39,780 nucleotides of DNA, taken from positions 1-39,780 of the forward strand of contig DXXQ01000052.1 in assembly GCA_019416265.1 (NCBI GenBank). Reading direction: 5' to 3'. The stretch is from Clostridiales bacterium (GTDB taxonomy: Bacteria > Bacillota > Clostridia > Lachnospirales > Lachnospiraceae). This document shows, one piece after another, positions 26,381 through 34,758 of this stretch; positions within the stretch are counted from its first letter, which is position 1; each line of letters starts with the position of its first letter. The notes beneath the pieces are model-generated. The model was not told where the DNA came from. It did not search any database and saw nothing but the letters and a program-made list of their open reading frames with translations. The position numbers and the translations under genes were made by a program.

Positions 26381-27031
26381 ATGAGAACGAAAATGATGAA
26401 TCCGGTGTTTGACTTTATTAACACCCTGTGTAATTTCACAGTCTTAAACCTTGTGTTTCTGATCACCTGTCTTCCGGTGGTGACCATCGGGGCAGCTCTT
26501 TCTTCTTTATACTATGTAACGCTCAGGGAAGCCCGGGGAGAATACGGCTATCTGGTCCGTACCTATTTGAAAGAATTTAAATCCAATCTGAAATCGGGAA
26601 CAGGCGCTTTTCTGCTTCTCTTCGCACTGGGAGCCGCAATCCTGTTCGGACTTTCCTTCTGGTATTTCCTTGGAACTACTTTTTCCGCAGTAGTTCTGGG
26701 TCTTCTGTTTATCGGAAGTCTTCTGTGGTTGTTTACCTTCAGCTATACCTTCCCGCTGATCGGACGTTTTGAAAACACAGTAAAGCAGACGTTGAAAAAC
26801 GCCTTTTCCATTGCCATGTGCAATATGAAATCAACCCTTCTGCTTCTGCTTACCGATGCTTTATTCCTTTTCTTCTGCCTGTATTTTGCGCCAATGAAGC
26901 TCCTTATGGTTCTTTTCGGCTTCGCTTTCCTGGCGTACTGCCAGTCCTTTATCCTGAATAAGGTTTTCGAACCTTATGAAAAAGAGCAGCTTGAAGATAC
27001 AAATGCAGAAATAATTGCAGAAATGCATTAA
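26381..27031 (+). CDS. yesL: YesL family (DUF624) membrane protein
   Basis: Integral membrane protein of 216 aa with about five hydrophobic segments. The opening FDFINTLCNFTVLNLVFLIT, followed by CLPVVTIGAALSSLYYVTLR, is the YesL/DUF624 hallmark. Members accompany LplB/YtcP-type sugar transporters in Firmicutes; their biochemical role is not settled, and transport assistance or regulation have been suggested. Here it is divergent from exactly such a transporter and 50 nt upstream of the cellobiose phosphorylase gene, so it probably belongs to the same substrate system. GGAGGG precedes the ATG. Confidence 0.88.
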   Translation: MRTKMMNPVFDFINTLCNFTVLNLVFLITCLPVVTIGAALSSLYYVTLREARGEYGYLVRTYLKEFKSNLKSGTGAFLLLFALGAAILFGLSFWYFLGTTFSAVVLGLLFIGSLLWLFTFSYTFPLIGRFENTVKQTLKNAFSIAMCNMKSTLLLLLTDALFLFFCLYFAPMKLLMVLFGFAFLAYCQSFILNKVFEPYEKEQLEDTNAEIIAEMH

Positions 27032-27081
27032 GTAAGATTCAGAATTAACTACGTTATCATTTATTTGGAGGATAGAACACT

Positions 27082-29517
27082 ATGAATTTTGGTTTTTTTG
27101 ATGATGCAAACAAAGAATATGCCATCACCACCCCGGAAACACCGCTTCCGTGGATCAATTACCTTGGAAATGAGGACTTCTTTTCCCTGATTTCCAACAC
27201 CTGCGGCGGTTACAGCTTTTACAAGGATGCAAAACTGCTTCGCCTGACCCGTTACCGCTACAACAATGTTCCGGCTGATACAAACGGACGTTACTACTTT
27301 ATCAAACACGGCGACATTGTCTGGAATCCTGCATGGCAGCCATCAAAGACAGCCCTTGATAAATATGAATGCCGCCACGGACTTGGATACAGCCGCTTCC
27401 ATTCTGAAAAAAACGGCATTTCCGCAGAATTAACCGCCTTTGTCCCGCTCCATGAAACCTGTGAGGTGAACCGCCTCGTTCTCAAAAATACAACGGATGC
27501 TGTTCAGGAACTAACCCTGACTTCCTATGTGGAATTTTGTTTCTGGAATGCAGTGGACGACTCCACCAACTTCCAGAGAAATCTGAGCCTTGGCGAAGTG
27601 GAAGTCTGCGGCTCTACCATTTACCACAAAACCGAATACCGCGAACGCAGAAATCATTACGCTTACTATACGGTGAACACGCCGGTTGACGGCTTCGACA
27701 CAAGCAGAGACGAGTTCCTTGGCGTATACGGAAATATCGAACATCCCAAGGCTGTACTTGCCGGAAAAGCAAATAACTCCCTGGCAAGCGGCGGCGCTGT
27801 CATAGGTTCTCACATGATAAAAATAACCCTGCAGCCGGGAGAGGAAAAAAACTATATCTTCCTCCTTGGTTATGCAGAAAATCCGTTGGAAGAAAAATGG
27901 GAAGCTCCCAATACGATTAACAAAGCTCCTGCCAAAGCCGCTATTTCACGTTTTTCCACAGATGAACAGGTCTCAACAGCTCTCAATGCATTAAAAGACT
28001 ACTGGGAAAAACTTCTGTCCGGCTATTCCGTAAAAAGCGCTGACGAAAAGCTTGACCGCATGGTAAACATCTGGAACCAGTATCAGTGTATGGTGACCTT
28101 TAATATGTCCCGTTCCGCCTCTTACTTTGAATCCGGTACAGGAAGGGGCATGGGCTTCCGCGATTCCTGTCAGGATCTTCTCGGTTTCGTACACCTGATC
28201 CCTGACCGCGCCCGCCAGAGAATTCTTGATATTGCGGCAACACAGTTTGAAGATGGAAGCGCTTACCATCAGTACCAGCCGCTGACAAAGAAAGGAAACT
28301 CCGACATTGGAAGCGGTTTCAACGACGACCCGCTCTGGCTGATCGCCGGAACTGCCGCTTATATAAAAGAAACAGGAGATTTCAGTATTCTGGAAGAAAT
28401 GGTAGATTTCAATAATGACCATACTCTTGCGAAACCGCTCCTTGAGCATCTGAAACGTTCCTTTGACTACACGCTGACCCATCTTGGTCCCCATAAGCTC
28501 CCTTTGATCGGGCGCGCTGACTGGAACGACTGCCTGAACCTGAACTGTTTCTCAAAAGAACCCGGCGAATCCTTCCAGACTTTCGGCCCATCTGAAGGAC
28601 CTGTTGCGGAATCTGTTTTCATTGCCGGTATGTTTGTAAAATATGGAACTGAATATGCGCAGATCCAAAAGCTTCTCGGCAACCGGGAAGAAGCAGACCG
28701 CGCCCTTGATGCTGTTGATGAAATGTATCAGACTGTCCTTGATGCAGGCTGGGACGGAGAATGGTTCCTCCGCGCCTACGATGCAGCCGGAGAAAAAGTC
28801 GGTTCCAATGAATGTGAAGAAGGTAAGATTTACATTGAACCTCAGGGCTTCTGCGTTCTTGCCGACATTGGCGTAAAGGAAGGCAAAGCAGAGCAGGCGC
28901 TGGACAGCGTGAAAAAGTATCTGGATACCAAATACGGAATCGTTCTCCAACAGCCTGCATACTCCAAATACTACCTGAACCTTGGGGAAATTTCCTCCTA
29001 TCCGCCGGGATATAAAGAAAACGCAGGTATTTTCTGCCACAACAACCCCTGGGTTTCCATTGCTGAGACACGAATCGGCAGAGGCAGCCGCGCCTTTGAG
29101 ATTTACCGCCGCACCTGTCCTGCCTATATCGAAGACATCAGTGAAATCCACCGCACAGAACCTTATGTTTATTCCCAGATGATTGCAGGAAAGGATGCCC
29201 CCAAACACGGGGAAGCCAAAAACAGCTGGCTGACCGGAACAGCAGCATGGACCTTCGTCAACGTGTCCCAGTATATTCTCGGTATCCGCCCAACCTTCCA
29301 CGGACTGGAGATCGATCCCTGCATTCCGTCTGAAATGGATGGTTTCCAGGCAGTACGCCGTTACCGCGGCAGTTCCTTCCATATTACTGTTAAAAATCCG
29401 AATCATGTGGAAAAAGGCGTGAAAACAATGACAGTAAATGGAAAAGAAATGAACGGCAGCTGCATTATGCCGGAAGACGGCGTAAAAGAATATCAGGTCG
29501 AAATCCTGATGGGATAA
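27082..29517 (+). CDS. GH94 cellobiose phosphorylase
   Basis: Cytoplasmic inverting phosphorylase of 811 aa: cellobiose plus phosphate gives glucose 1-phosphate and glucose, saving ATP. Length and sequence recall the Clostridium thermocellum enzyme (also 811 aa): the start [20 protein letters not shown], the [16 protein letters not shown] motif, and [11 protein letters not shown] with Asp483 at the position of the clostridial proton donor. Domains are an N-terminal beta-sandwich (1 to about 280), a linker, an alpha6/alpha6 barrel (about 310-735) and a C-terminal beta sheet. GGAGG lies ten bases before the ATG. Chitobiose phosphorylases are in the same family, but the motif match favours cellobiose. 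It would process the cellulosic core left after side-chain removal. Confidence 0.94.
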   Translation: MNFGFFDDANKEYAITTPETPLPWINYLGNEDFFSLISNTCGGYSFYKDAKLLRLTRYRYNNVPADTNGRYYFIKHGDIVWNPAWQPSKTALDKYECRHGLGYSRFHSEKNGISAELTAFVPLHETCEVNRLVLKNTTDAVQELTLTSYVEFCFWNAVDDSTNFQRNLSLGEVEVCGSTIYHKTEYRERRNHYAYYTVNTPVDGFDTSRDEFLGVYGNIEHPKAVLAGKANNSLASGGAVIGSHMIKITLQPGEEKNYIFLLGYAENPLEEKWEAPNTINKAPAKAAISRFSTDEQVSTALNALKDYWEKLLSGYSVKSADEKLDRMVNIWNQYQCMVTFNMSRSASYFESGTGRGMGFRDSCQDLLGFVHLIPDRARQRILDIAATQFEDGSAYHQYQPLTKKGNSDIGSGFNDDPLWLIAGTAAYIKETGDFSILEEMVDFNNDHTLAKPLLEHLKRSFDYTLTHLGPHKLPLIGRADWNDCLNLNCFSKEPGESFQTFGPSEGPVAESVFIAGMFVKYGTEYAQIQKLLGNREEADRALDAVDEMYQTVLDAGWDGEWFLRAYDAAGEKVGSNECEEGKIYIEPQGFCVLADIGVKEGKAEQALDSVKKYLDTKYGIVLQQPAYSKYYLNLGEISSYPPGYKENAGIFCHNNPWVSIAETRIGRGSRAFEIYRRTCPAYIEDISEIHRTEPYVYSQMIAGKDAPKHGEAKNSWLTGTAAWTFVNVSQYILGIRPTFHGLEIDPCIPSEMDGFQAVRRYRGSSFHITVKNPNHVEKGVKTMTVNGKEMNGSCIMPEDGVKEYQVEILMG

Positions 29518-29544
29518 ATGAATCATATTATTTTCCATTAAACA

Positions 29545-29577
29545 AAACCCCTCGGAGAGACACATTCTCCAAGGGGT
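29545..29577 (-). terminator. Intrinsic terminator of the met importer operon
   Basis: Twelve-pair stem (ACCCCTTGGAGA and TCTCCGAGGGGT on the minus strand) with a seven-base loop, then TTTTGTTT. One pair is U-G on the minus RNA and would be C-A on the plus RNA, and only the minus side has a T-tract. It may still help stop transcription from the convergent GH94 gene, which has no better terminator of its own. Confidence 0.85.
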
Positions 29578-29603
29578 CTTACTATATAATTACATATATC
29601 CTG

Positions 29604-30479
29604 TTATTCCGCTTCCTCTTCTGTTTCCGCTGCTTCTTCTGTTTCTGCAGCATCCTCAGCTTCCTCTTCTGCTTCAAAAGGAATTACTGCGCCGTCATAA
29701 GTATTATTGATGTATTCTTTGATTTCGTCAGATTTCAGTACTTCTACAAGAGCCTGGATCTTTTCGCTGCTTTCATTGCCTTCTTTTACTGCAATTACAT
29801 TTACATAGTTTTTAGCTGCCTCGGAGTCTGCTTCTTCAATGGCAAGAGCATCTTTCGCTACAGAAAGTCCTGCCTGAAGAGCATAGTTTCCGTTAAGAAC
29901 TACAAAAGAAGTTTCCTCTGCAACACGCGCTACCTGTGCAGCTTCCAGCTCAATAATCTCTACATCGTGAGGATTTTCTTCAATGTCGTTGATGGTTGCA
30001 TTCAGTCCTGCACCCTCTTTCAGGGTAATGATTCCATTGTCCTGAAGGAGAAGAAGGGCTCTTGCCTCGTTTGTGGTATCGTTTGGAACTGCGATGGTAT
30101 CGCCGTCTTCCAGTTCGTCAAGGCTTTTCTTTGTTCCCGGATAAATTCCGAATGGTTCATAGTGAATGTCACCTGCGTCAAAAAGCTCAGTGCCTTTTTC
30201 TTCGTTGAACTGATTCATGTATGTAATGTGCTGGAAATAGTTTGCATCCATTTCTTCGCTGTCTACCACTTCGTTTGGAAGTACATAATCATCAAACACC
30301 TTGATTTCCAGTTCATAGCCTTTTTCTTCAAGGAGAGGTTTCGCCTGCTCCAGAATCTCTGCGTGAGGAGTTGCGGATGCTGCGATTGTGATTGTTTTAT
30401 CATCGTCTGCCAATACGTTAAAGCTGAATGTACTTACTGCTAATACCCCTGTTAATGCTGCTGCCACTAATTTTTTCAT
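29604..30479 (-). CDS. metQ: MetQ/NlpA family substrate-binding protein
   Basis: Binding protein of the methionine-type importer (291 aa). The mature start TITIAASATPHAEILEQAKP and the DANYFQHITYMNQF segment are characteristic of MetQ/NlpA. Unlike most family members it is not a lipoprotein: the signal peptide (MKKLVAAALTGVLAVSTFSF, then NVLADDD) has no cysteine and looks type I. The last 23 residues are nearly all Glu and Ala with some Thr and Asp. GGAGG precedes the ATG. It is the last gene of metN-metI-metQ, behind a 98-nt AU-rich leader containing a hairpin. Methionine is the family default; other small amino acids or dipeptides cannot be excluded. Confidence 0.9.
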   Translation of the reverse strand: MKKLVAAALTGVLAVSTFSFNVLADDDKTITIAASATPHAEILEQAKPLLEEKGYELEIKVFDDYVLPNEVVDSEEMDANYFQHITYMNQFNEEKGTELFDAGDIHYEPFGIYPGTKKSLDELEDGDTIAVPNDTTNEARALLLLQDNGIITLKEGAGLNATINDIEENPHDVEIIELEAAQVARVAEETSFVVLNGNYALQAGLSVAKDALAIEEADSEAAKNYVNVIAVKEGNESSEKIQALVEVLKSDEIKEYINNTYDGAVIPFEAEEEAEDAAETEEAAETEEEAE

Positions 30480-30547
30480 GTCTTAAATCCTCCGTTTTTC
30501 TTAATTTATTATTTTCATTTATTGCTTTTATTTATTATTTCTCTGTT

Positions 30548-30569
30548 CAAGAACACTCCAACGTTCTTG
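30548..30569 (-). other. Intercistronic hairpin between metI and metQ
   Basis: Perfect seven-base arms CAAGAAC and GTTCTTG enclose eight bases. No T-tract follows; instead an A/T-rich stretch of about 60 bases leads to the metQ ribosome binding site. It may protect or process the downstream metQ message, which needs higher expression than the permease. Function is inferred from position only. Confidence 0.45.
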
Positions 30570-30577
30570 CTGCCTGA

Positions 30578-31237
30578 TCATTTTCTCTTATCCAGTTTAT
30601 TCGCAATAACTGTTCCCACTACCTGGAACAGCTGCATCAGAAGGATCAGAAGAATAACCGTTACGATCATAATGTCCGCCTGCCATCTGTGATAACCATA
30701 ACGGATGGCAATGTCTCCAAGACCACCGGCACCGACACAACCCGCCATTGCAGAATAGCCGAGGATAGTTCCCACTGCGATCGTCGCACCATTAATTAAT
30801 GAAGTACGTGCCTCCACAAGGAGAACCTTTGTGATAATTCTGAAATCGCTTGCTCCCATAGAGCGGGCTGCTTCAATTACACCTTTATCGACTTCTTTTA
30901 AAGAAGATTCCACCATTCTGGCGATAAATGGAATCGCTGCCAAGGTCAGGGGAACGATGGCTGCTGTAGGACCGTAGCTCTTTCCAACTATCATCTTGGT
31001 AAATGGAATGATCAGCATCAGAAGAATCAGGAACGGAATGCTTCGCACAATATTTGCAATTACATCCAATACCTTGTAAACTGGTGCATTTGGTCTTAAT
31101 CCATCCTTATCTGTCACTGCCAGACACACCCCCATTGGAACTCCCAAAAGATATCCAATAATGCTGGAGCCCAATGTCATATAAAGAGACTCACCAATTC
31201 CGGTGACAATCATATCTACTACCTGTTCATTCCACAT
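30578..31237 (-). CDS. metI: MetI-type ABC transporter permease
   Basis: Inner-membrane permease of 219 aa with five or six membrane segments, the usual MetI size. The EAA-like loop is KGVIEAARSMGASDFRIITK, followed by the MetI signature GYSAMAGCVGAGGLGDIAIR. GGAGG lies upstream of the ATG at 31237. The start overlaps the metN stop by 11 nt. It forms a homodimer in the MetN2-MetI2 importer. Confidence 0.95.
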   Translation of the reverse strand: MWNEQVVDMIVTGIGESLYMTLGSSIIGYLLGVPMGVCLAVTDKDGLRPNAPVYKVLDVIANIVRSIPFLILLMLIIPFTKMIVGKSYGPTAAIVPLTLAAIPFIARMVESSLKEVDKGVIEAARSMGASDFRIITKVLLVEARTSLINGATIAVGTILGYSAMAGCVGAGGLGDIAIRYGYHRWQADIMIVTVILLILLMQLFQVVGTVIANKLDKRK

Positions 31238-32261
31238 ATTCCGTTGCCTCCCCTATTGCTAATCCTCTTTCCTTCAGAAATGCTTTCATTGCCTCTACAT
31301 TTGTGCTGCCCTTGGCAAATTCAAGAATCATTTCGCCTTTGGCCACACCGCCCACATTCTTCGTGTCTGCCTTTAAGATGTTTACAGGCTCATGGAAAGT
31401 AAGAATCAGGTTTGCGATTACCGGCTCGAAAGCTGAGTTCTCTGAAAATACGATTCGAATGGTCTCTCCGCTTCGGATTCTGTCCTGGGTTTTGGATTTT
31501 TTCTTTTCCACATCAGAACCTGTATCCTTACGGATCAGATCTTTGGCAACCGCTGACTTCGGATTTGTAAAGATTTCGGATACAAGTCCCTGTTCTTCCA
31601 CTACCCCTTCTTTCATAATTGCCACATGAGTACAGATCTCGCGGACAACTGACATCTGATGGGTAATAATTACGATCGTGATGCCGAATCTCTTATTAAT
31701 ATCCTGCAAAAGCTCCAGTATGGAAGAGGTAGTCTGCGGGTCAAGGGCGCTTGTGGCCTCATCGCAGAGAAGAATCTTCGGATCGGAGGCAAGGGCTCTT
31801 GCAATTGCCACCCTCTGTTTCTGTCCGCCGGATAACTGTGCCGGATAACTGTTCTGCTTATCGCTCAATCCTACGATTTCCAAAAGCTCGGCAGCGCGCT
31901 TATGCGCCTCCGCCTTTTTCTTTCCCTGAATGTATAGCGGGAAGCAGACATTTTCCAAAACAGATTTCTGCATCAACAGATTGAAATGCTGGAAAATCAT
32001 TCCAATATCCTCTCTCTGCTTACGCAATTCCTTCTTTGTCAGATCCCCAAGCGCTTTTCCATCAATCAGTACGCGGCCTTCGCTGGGTTCTTCCAGGAAG
32101 TTCATACAGCGCACCAGCGTACTTTTACCAGCGCCGGACATACCAATGATTCCGTAAATATCTCCGGACTCAATGGATAAGTTTACATGATTAAGTGCCT
32201 GAACCATTCCATCCGTTGTCTGGAAGGTCTTGCACACATTTTCAATTACAATACCAGACAT
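31227..32261 (-). CDS. metN: MetN-type ABC transporter ATPase with NIL domain
   Basis: ATPase of the importer (344 aa). Walker A is GMSGAGKST, the signature is LSGGQKQRVAIARALA, and Walker B is ILLCDEATSALDP, with the switch histidine in IITHQMSVV. The C-terminal NIL domain (about 265-344) is the methionine-sensing module that gives feedback inhibition in characterised MetN proteins. I place the start at the ATG at 32261, which follows AAAGGTG; an in-frame ATG at 32336 lies upstream of the likely promoter and would add an untranscribed leader. First gene of metN-metI-metQ. Confidence 0.95.
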   Translation of the reverse strand: MSGIVIENVCKTFQTTDGMVQALNHVNLSIESGDIYGIIGMSGAGKSTLVRCMNFLEEPSEGRVLIDGKALGDLTKKELRKQREDIGMIFQHFNLLMQKSVLENVCFPLYIQGKKKAEAHKRAAELLEIVGLSDKQNSYPAQLSGGQKQRVAIARALASDPKILLCDEATSALDPQTTSSILELLQDINKRFGITIVIITHQMSVVREICTHVAIMKEGVVEEQGLVSEIFTNPKSAVAKDLIRKDTGSDVEKKKSKTQDRIRSGETIRIVFSENSAFEPVIANLILTFHEPVNILKADTKNVGGVAKGEMILEFAKGSTNVEAMKAFLKERGLAIGEATEYVE

Positions 32262-32294
32262 GTCTTCACCTTTCTCTTTTTCGTCGATGACAAT

Positions 32295-32324
32295 ACTATA
32301 CCATGTTTTTTCCAAAAGTGTTAA
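32295..32324 (-). promoter_or_regulatory. Sigma-A promoter of metN-metI-metQ
   Basis: On the minus strand TTAACA (32319-32324) and TATAGT (32295-32300) are 18 bases apart, each one mismatch from consensus. Transcription would start about 25-30 bases before the metN ATG, leaving no room for a SAM riboswitch or T-box leader. Upstream, at about 32341-32372, imperfect ACTG-TATAG / CTATA-CAGT arms could be an operator. Confidence 0.62.
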
Positions 32325-32495
32325 TCCATAAAACATAGGACTGGTTATAGTCTGTCTCTATAGCAGTTTCAGTATATCATATAATTAACTATATAGGGGG
32401 AATTTATTGTAATTTTTCCCAAAAATATATAGCCTTTATGCCGAAGGGACTTTAGAAAGCTTCTGCACTTACCATTTAAAATCACTCAAATTTTA

Positions 32496-32516
32496 AGGGA
32501 GACATTTTGCCTCCCT
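32496..32516 (-). terminator. Probable terminator of the OmpR-type regulator/kinase operon
   Basis: Arms AGGGAGGC and GTCTCCCT around a five-base loop form eight pairs on the minus strand (one is G-U), nine bases past the kinase stop. The tail TTAAAATTT is a poor T-tract. The plus strand has a better tail (GTTTTATTT) but an A-C mismatch in the stem and no gene to terminate. Confidence 0.55.
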
Positions 32517-32524
32517 GTTTTATT

Positions 32525-33886
32525 TCATATTGTCTTCATCCTCAACCTCACGGCAAACTCCCTGTTTTCCTCTGTCACTTCCACAGTACCGTCCATAAAC
32601 TCCATGATTTTTCTGACGCTTTTCAGGCCGATCTGATTGCTTTCCAGGTGATTTTGTTCGGATTTTATCTTGTTTTTGATAAGAATGCAAAGCTCTGGTT
32701 CTGATGTAACTTCTATGTGTACCGGCGTTTTTTTATCTGCATATTTAATGATATTGGAAAACAGATTGTTAAATACCCGCTTCAGCATGGCTGTATCTGC
32801 CAGCACGGTTTTTTCCCCGTTCTCCGGCAAATCCTTCTCCAATTCTGTCTGAAATCCCGCCAGTTCCAGAAATTCCATATGCTCTCCCAGTTCCTTAAGA
32901 ATGGTACTCTGCTTCACACTTTCCAGTTTTGGATCGTCCCGTTCAAGCTTTACTTCATCGTAGACAAGCGCATATTCAAACATCCTGTCTGTCATCTCCC
33001 GGATATCCTCTGTTTTACGGATACAGCGTTTGATATACTCCTCCTGCTGCTCCTGACTTCGTCCAAGCCTCACAATTTCCAGATACCCCTTTAAGATTGT
33101 AAGAGGCGTGCGAAGGTCATGGGAAAGCGCGGCAATCAGCTCCTGATTTGACTTATGAAGCTCCTGCTCATTGGCAAGCTTCTCGCTTAAAGTGATACGC
33201 AGACTATCCAGCTCCTTTGCAAGAACACCAAGTTCATCCTCTCCTTCTTCATGTACAGGTATGTCAAGATTTCCCGACGCCATCTCGAGAATCTCCCCTT
33301 TAAGCTTCTCCACAACACGCATCTTTCTCGTTACAAAATATAAGATCACCGCCAGAAACCAGAGGATGCACACAACCAGACAGAAGATCAGATAGGGAAC
33401 AAGAAAAAACATACTGTGATAAAGATATATCATAACAGCCGCATATCCGTTTTTGAATTTCAGATTAACAGTATGAGACTTCTCGGCAATACCATCCGTC
33501 CACTCATAGCCCATATTAAAAAGAAAGTTATCTCTGTTTTCCACAAAAGCAGACGGAGCTCTGCCTGCCCTGTACATCCCATCCTCGATCCCGTAAATAT
33601 AGATTGCCGTATATTTGTCCGCCAGATCAAAAAACGGCTGTATTGCCTCTACACCCTCCTCATCATCCTCCGATTCCGGTATCTCATATTTTCGGGCTTC
33701 TTCGCTCAGTTTTGTAAAAATATCCTCCTCAGGTTCCGGCAAAAACGAAATCTCCACAGGACAATTTTCTATCAGCCAGTACCAGAACGGCCACTTCTGT
33801 GTCCAAAGCCCGCGATAAAGCAAAAGGCTTGTCACTCCTGCCACAACGATCAGCAAAATCAGCTTCGTCCGTATCTTTTTAATCAC
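32525..33886 (-). CDS. Sensor histidine kinase, HisKA type, VanS-like
   Basis: Membrane kinase of 453 aa. Membrane segments at about 7-24 and 160-185 flank an acidic extracellular sensor (about 25-158, with EPEEDIFTKL and ESEDDEEGVE). HAMP follows (about 187-240), then the phosphorylation motif LSHDLRTPLTILKGYLE with His256 and an N box FNNLFSNIIKYAD. The usual DxGxG of the ATP lobe is absent; the equivalent stretch reads IKNKIKSEQNHLESNQIGLK. The start is GTG at 33886, eight bases after AAAGGGG, and overlaps the regulator's stop by eight bases. The neighbouring divergent YfhO gene suggests an envelope-related role. Confidence 0.92.
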   Translation of the reverse strand: MIKKIRTKLILLIVVAGVTSLLLYRGLWTQKWPFWYWLIENCPVEISFLPEPEEDIFTKLSEEARKYEIPESEDDEEGVEAIQPFFDLADKYTAIYIYGIEDGMYRAGRAPSAFVENRDNFLFNMGYEWTDGIAEKSHTVNLKFKNGYAAVMIYLYHSMFFLVPYLIFCLVVCILWFLAVILYFVTRKMRVVEKLKGEILEMASGNLDIPVHEEGEDELGVLAKELDSLRITLSEKLANEQELHKSNQELIAALSHDLRTPLTILKGYLEIVRLGRSQEQQEEYIKRCIRKTEDIREMTDRMFEYALVYDEVKLERDDPKLESVKQSTILKELGEHMEFLELAGFQTELEKDLPENGEKTVLADTAMLKRVFNNLFSNIIKYADKKTPVHIEVTSEPELCILIKNKIKSEQNHLESNQIGLKSVRKIMEFMDGTVEVTEENREFAVRLRMKTI

Positions 33887-34592
33887 AATGATACCCCTTT
33901 CCCCAGGAAGTCTTAATCAGTACCGGATTCTTAGGATCCGCCTCGATCTTCTGGCGCAGATTCCGGATATGTACCATCACCGTATTATTCGCTCCATAAT
34001 AATAAGGCTCCTTCCAGATCGCCTCATATAACCTTGATGCAGAAAAAATCTGCCTCCTGTGCGTCACCAGAAGCTTCAGCATTTCATATTCTGTGTTCGT
34101 CAGTTCTATCTTCTTCTTATCAAGAGTTACTTCTTCCCGAACTGCGTCAATTTCCAGTCCGTGATAACGAATCACCCCTCCCTTTGGAAGAATCTCCGTA
34201 TCCTCTTTTCCCCGATATACCTGATATCTCCGGATCAGCGCCTTCGTTCTCCCGATCAGCTCTGAATAGGAAAAAGGCTTCGCCAGATAATCGTCCCCTC
34301 CGCTTGAGAAGCCCAGAAGCTTATCGCTGTCCGTTGTGCGGGCGCTCAGAAACAAAATCGGCGCGTTGCTCCTTTCCCGAATCTTTATACATGTTTCATA
34401 TCCATTCATTCTGGGCATCATAATATCAAGGATAATAAGGTCAAACGGATCCTCCTCCAGAAGCCTTAAAGCTTCTGTTCCATCTGCCGCCTCCCTTACC
34501 AGATATCCTTCTCCGGACAGAAGTACGTTTGCAATTTCACGGATTTCCGGATTATCGTCAACAATCAAAATACAGGGATTTCTGTCTGTCAT
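33879..34592 (-). CDS. OmpR/VanR-type response regulator
   Basis: Response regulator of 237 aa. The receiver has Asp12/Asp13, phospho-acceptor Asp56 (LIILDIMMPRMNG) and Lys in DDYLAKPFSY. The winged-helix domain (about 140-237) contains LTNTEYEMLKLL and ends GKGYHCD. RBS AAGGAG precedes the ATG. A minus-strand TATAAT (34637-34642) lies about 45 bases upstream. It is likely to control the divergent YfhO-family gene, whose promoter carries repeated TAAGAA elements. Confidence 0.95.
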   Translation of the reverse strand: MTDRNPCILIVDDNPEIREIANVLLSGEGYLVREAADGTEALRLLEEDPFDLIILDIMMPRMNGYETCIKIRERSNAPILFLSARTTDSDKLLGFSSGGDDYLAKPFSYSELIGRTKALIRRYQVYRGKEDTEILPKGGVIRYHGLEIDAVREEVTLDKKKIELTNTEYEMLKLLVTHRRQIFSASRLYEAIWKEPYYYGANNTVMVHIRNLRQKIEADPKNPVLIKTSWGKGYHCD

Positions 34593-34670
34593 TTTTCTTT
34601 CTCCTTCTCAATACATAGCAGCTTTATACTGGCTTTATTATAACTCATTTTTTCAAAAACTTTATTTTCT

Positions 34671-34724
34671 TTAAGAAAACTTAAGAATTTCTTTTGGGAT
34701 TTTCTAAGAAGACTGCGTTATAAT
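34671..34724 (+). promoter_or_regulatory. Promoter and direct repeats before the YfhO-family gene
   Basis: A perfect -10 TATAAT (34719-34724) has no good -35 at 17 bases; the nearest is TTGGGA, 19 bases away. Upstream are TTAAGAAAAC (34671-34680), TTAAGAATTT (34681-34690) and CTAAGAAGAC (34704-34713). The first two are adjacent 10-base direct repeats, one helical turn apart, the usual spacing for an OmpR-family dimer; the third overlaps the -35 region. Likely site of the divergent regulator. Confidence 0.58.
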
Positions 34725-34758
34725 ACAGTAGAATTTTTTAAAAAAGGAGGTTGTTTCC

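Noticed and set aside
28552..29565. Open frame of about 337 codons on the minus strand opposite the GH94 gene
   Set aside because: It is entirely antisense to the conserved barrel of cellobiose phosphorylase and shows no domain or plausible start.
32262..32524. SAM riboswitch or T-box upstream of metN
   Set aside because: No S-box or T-box core was found by eye, and a near-consensus promoter sits only about 35 bases before the metN start, leaving no room for either.
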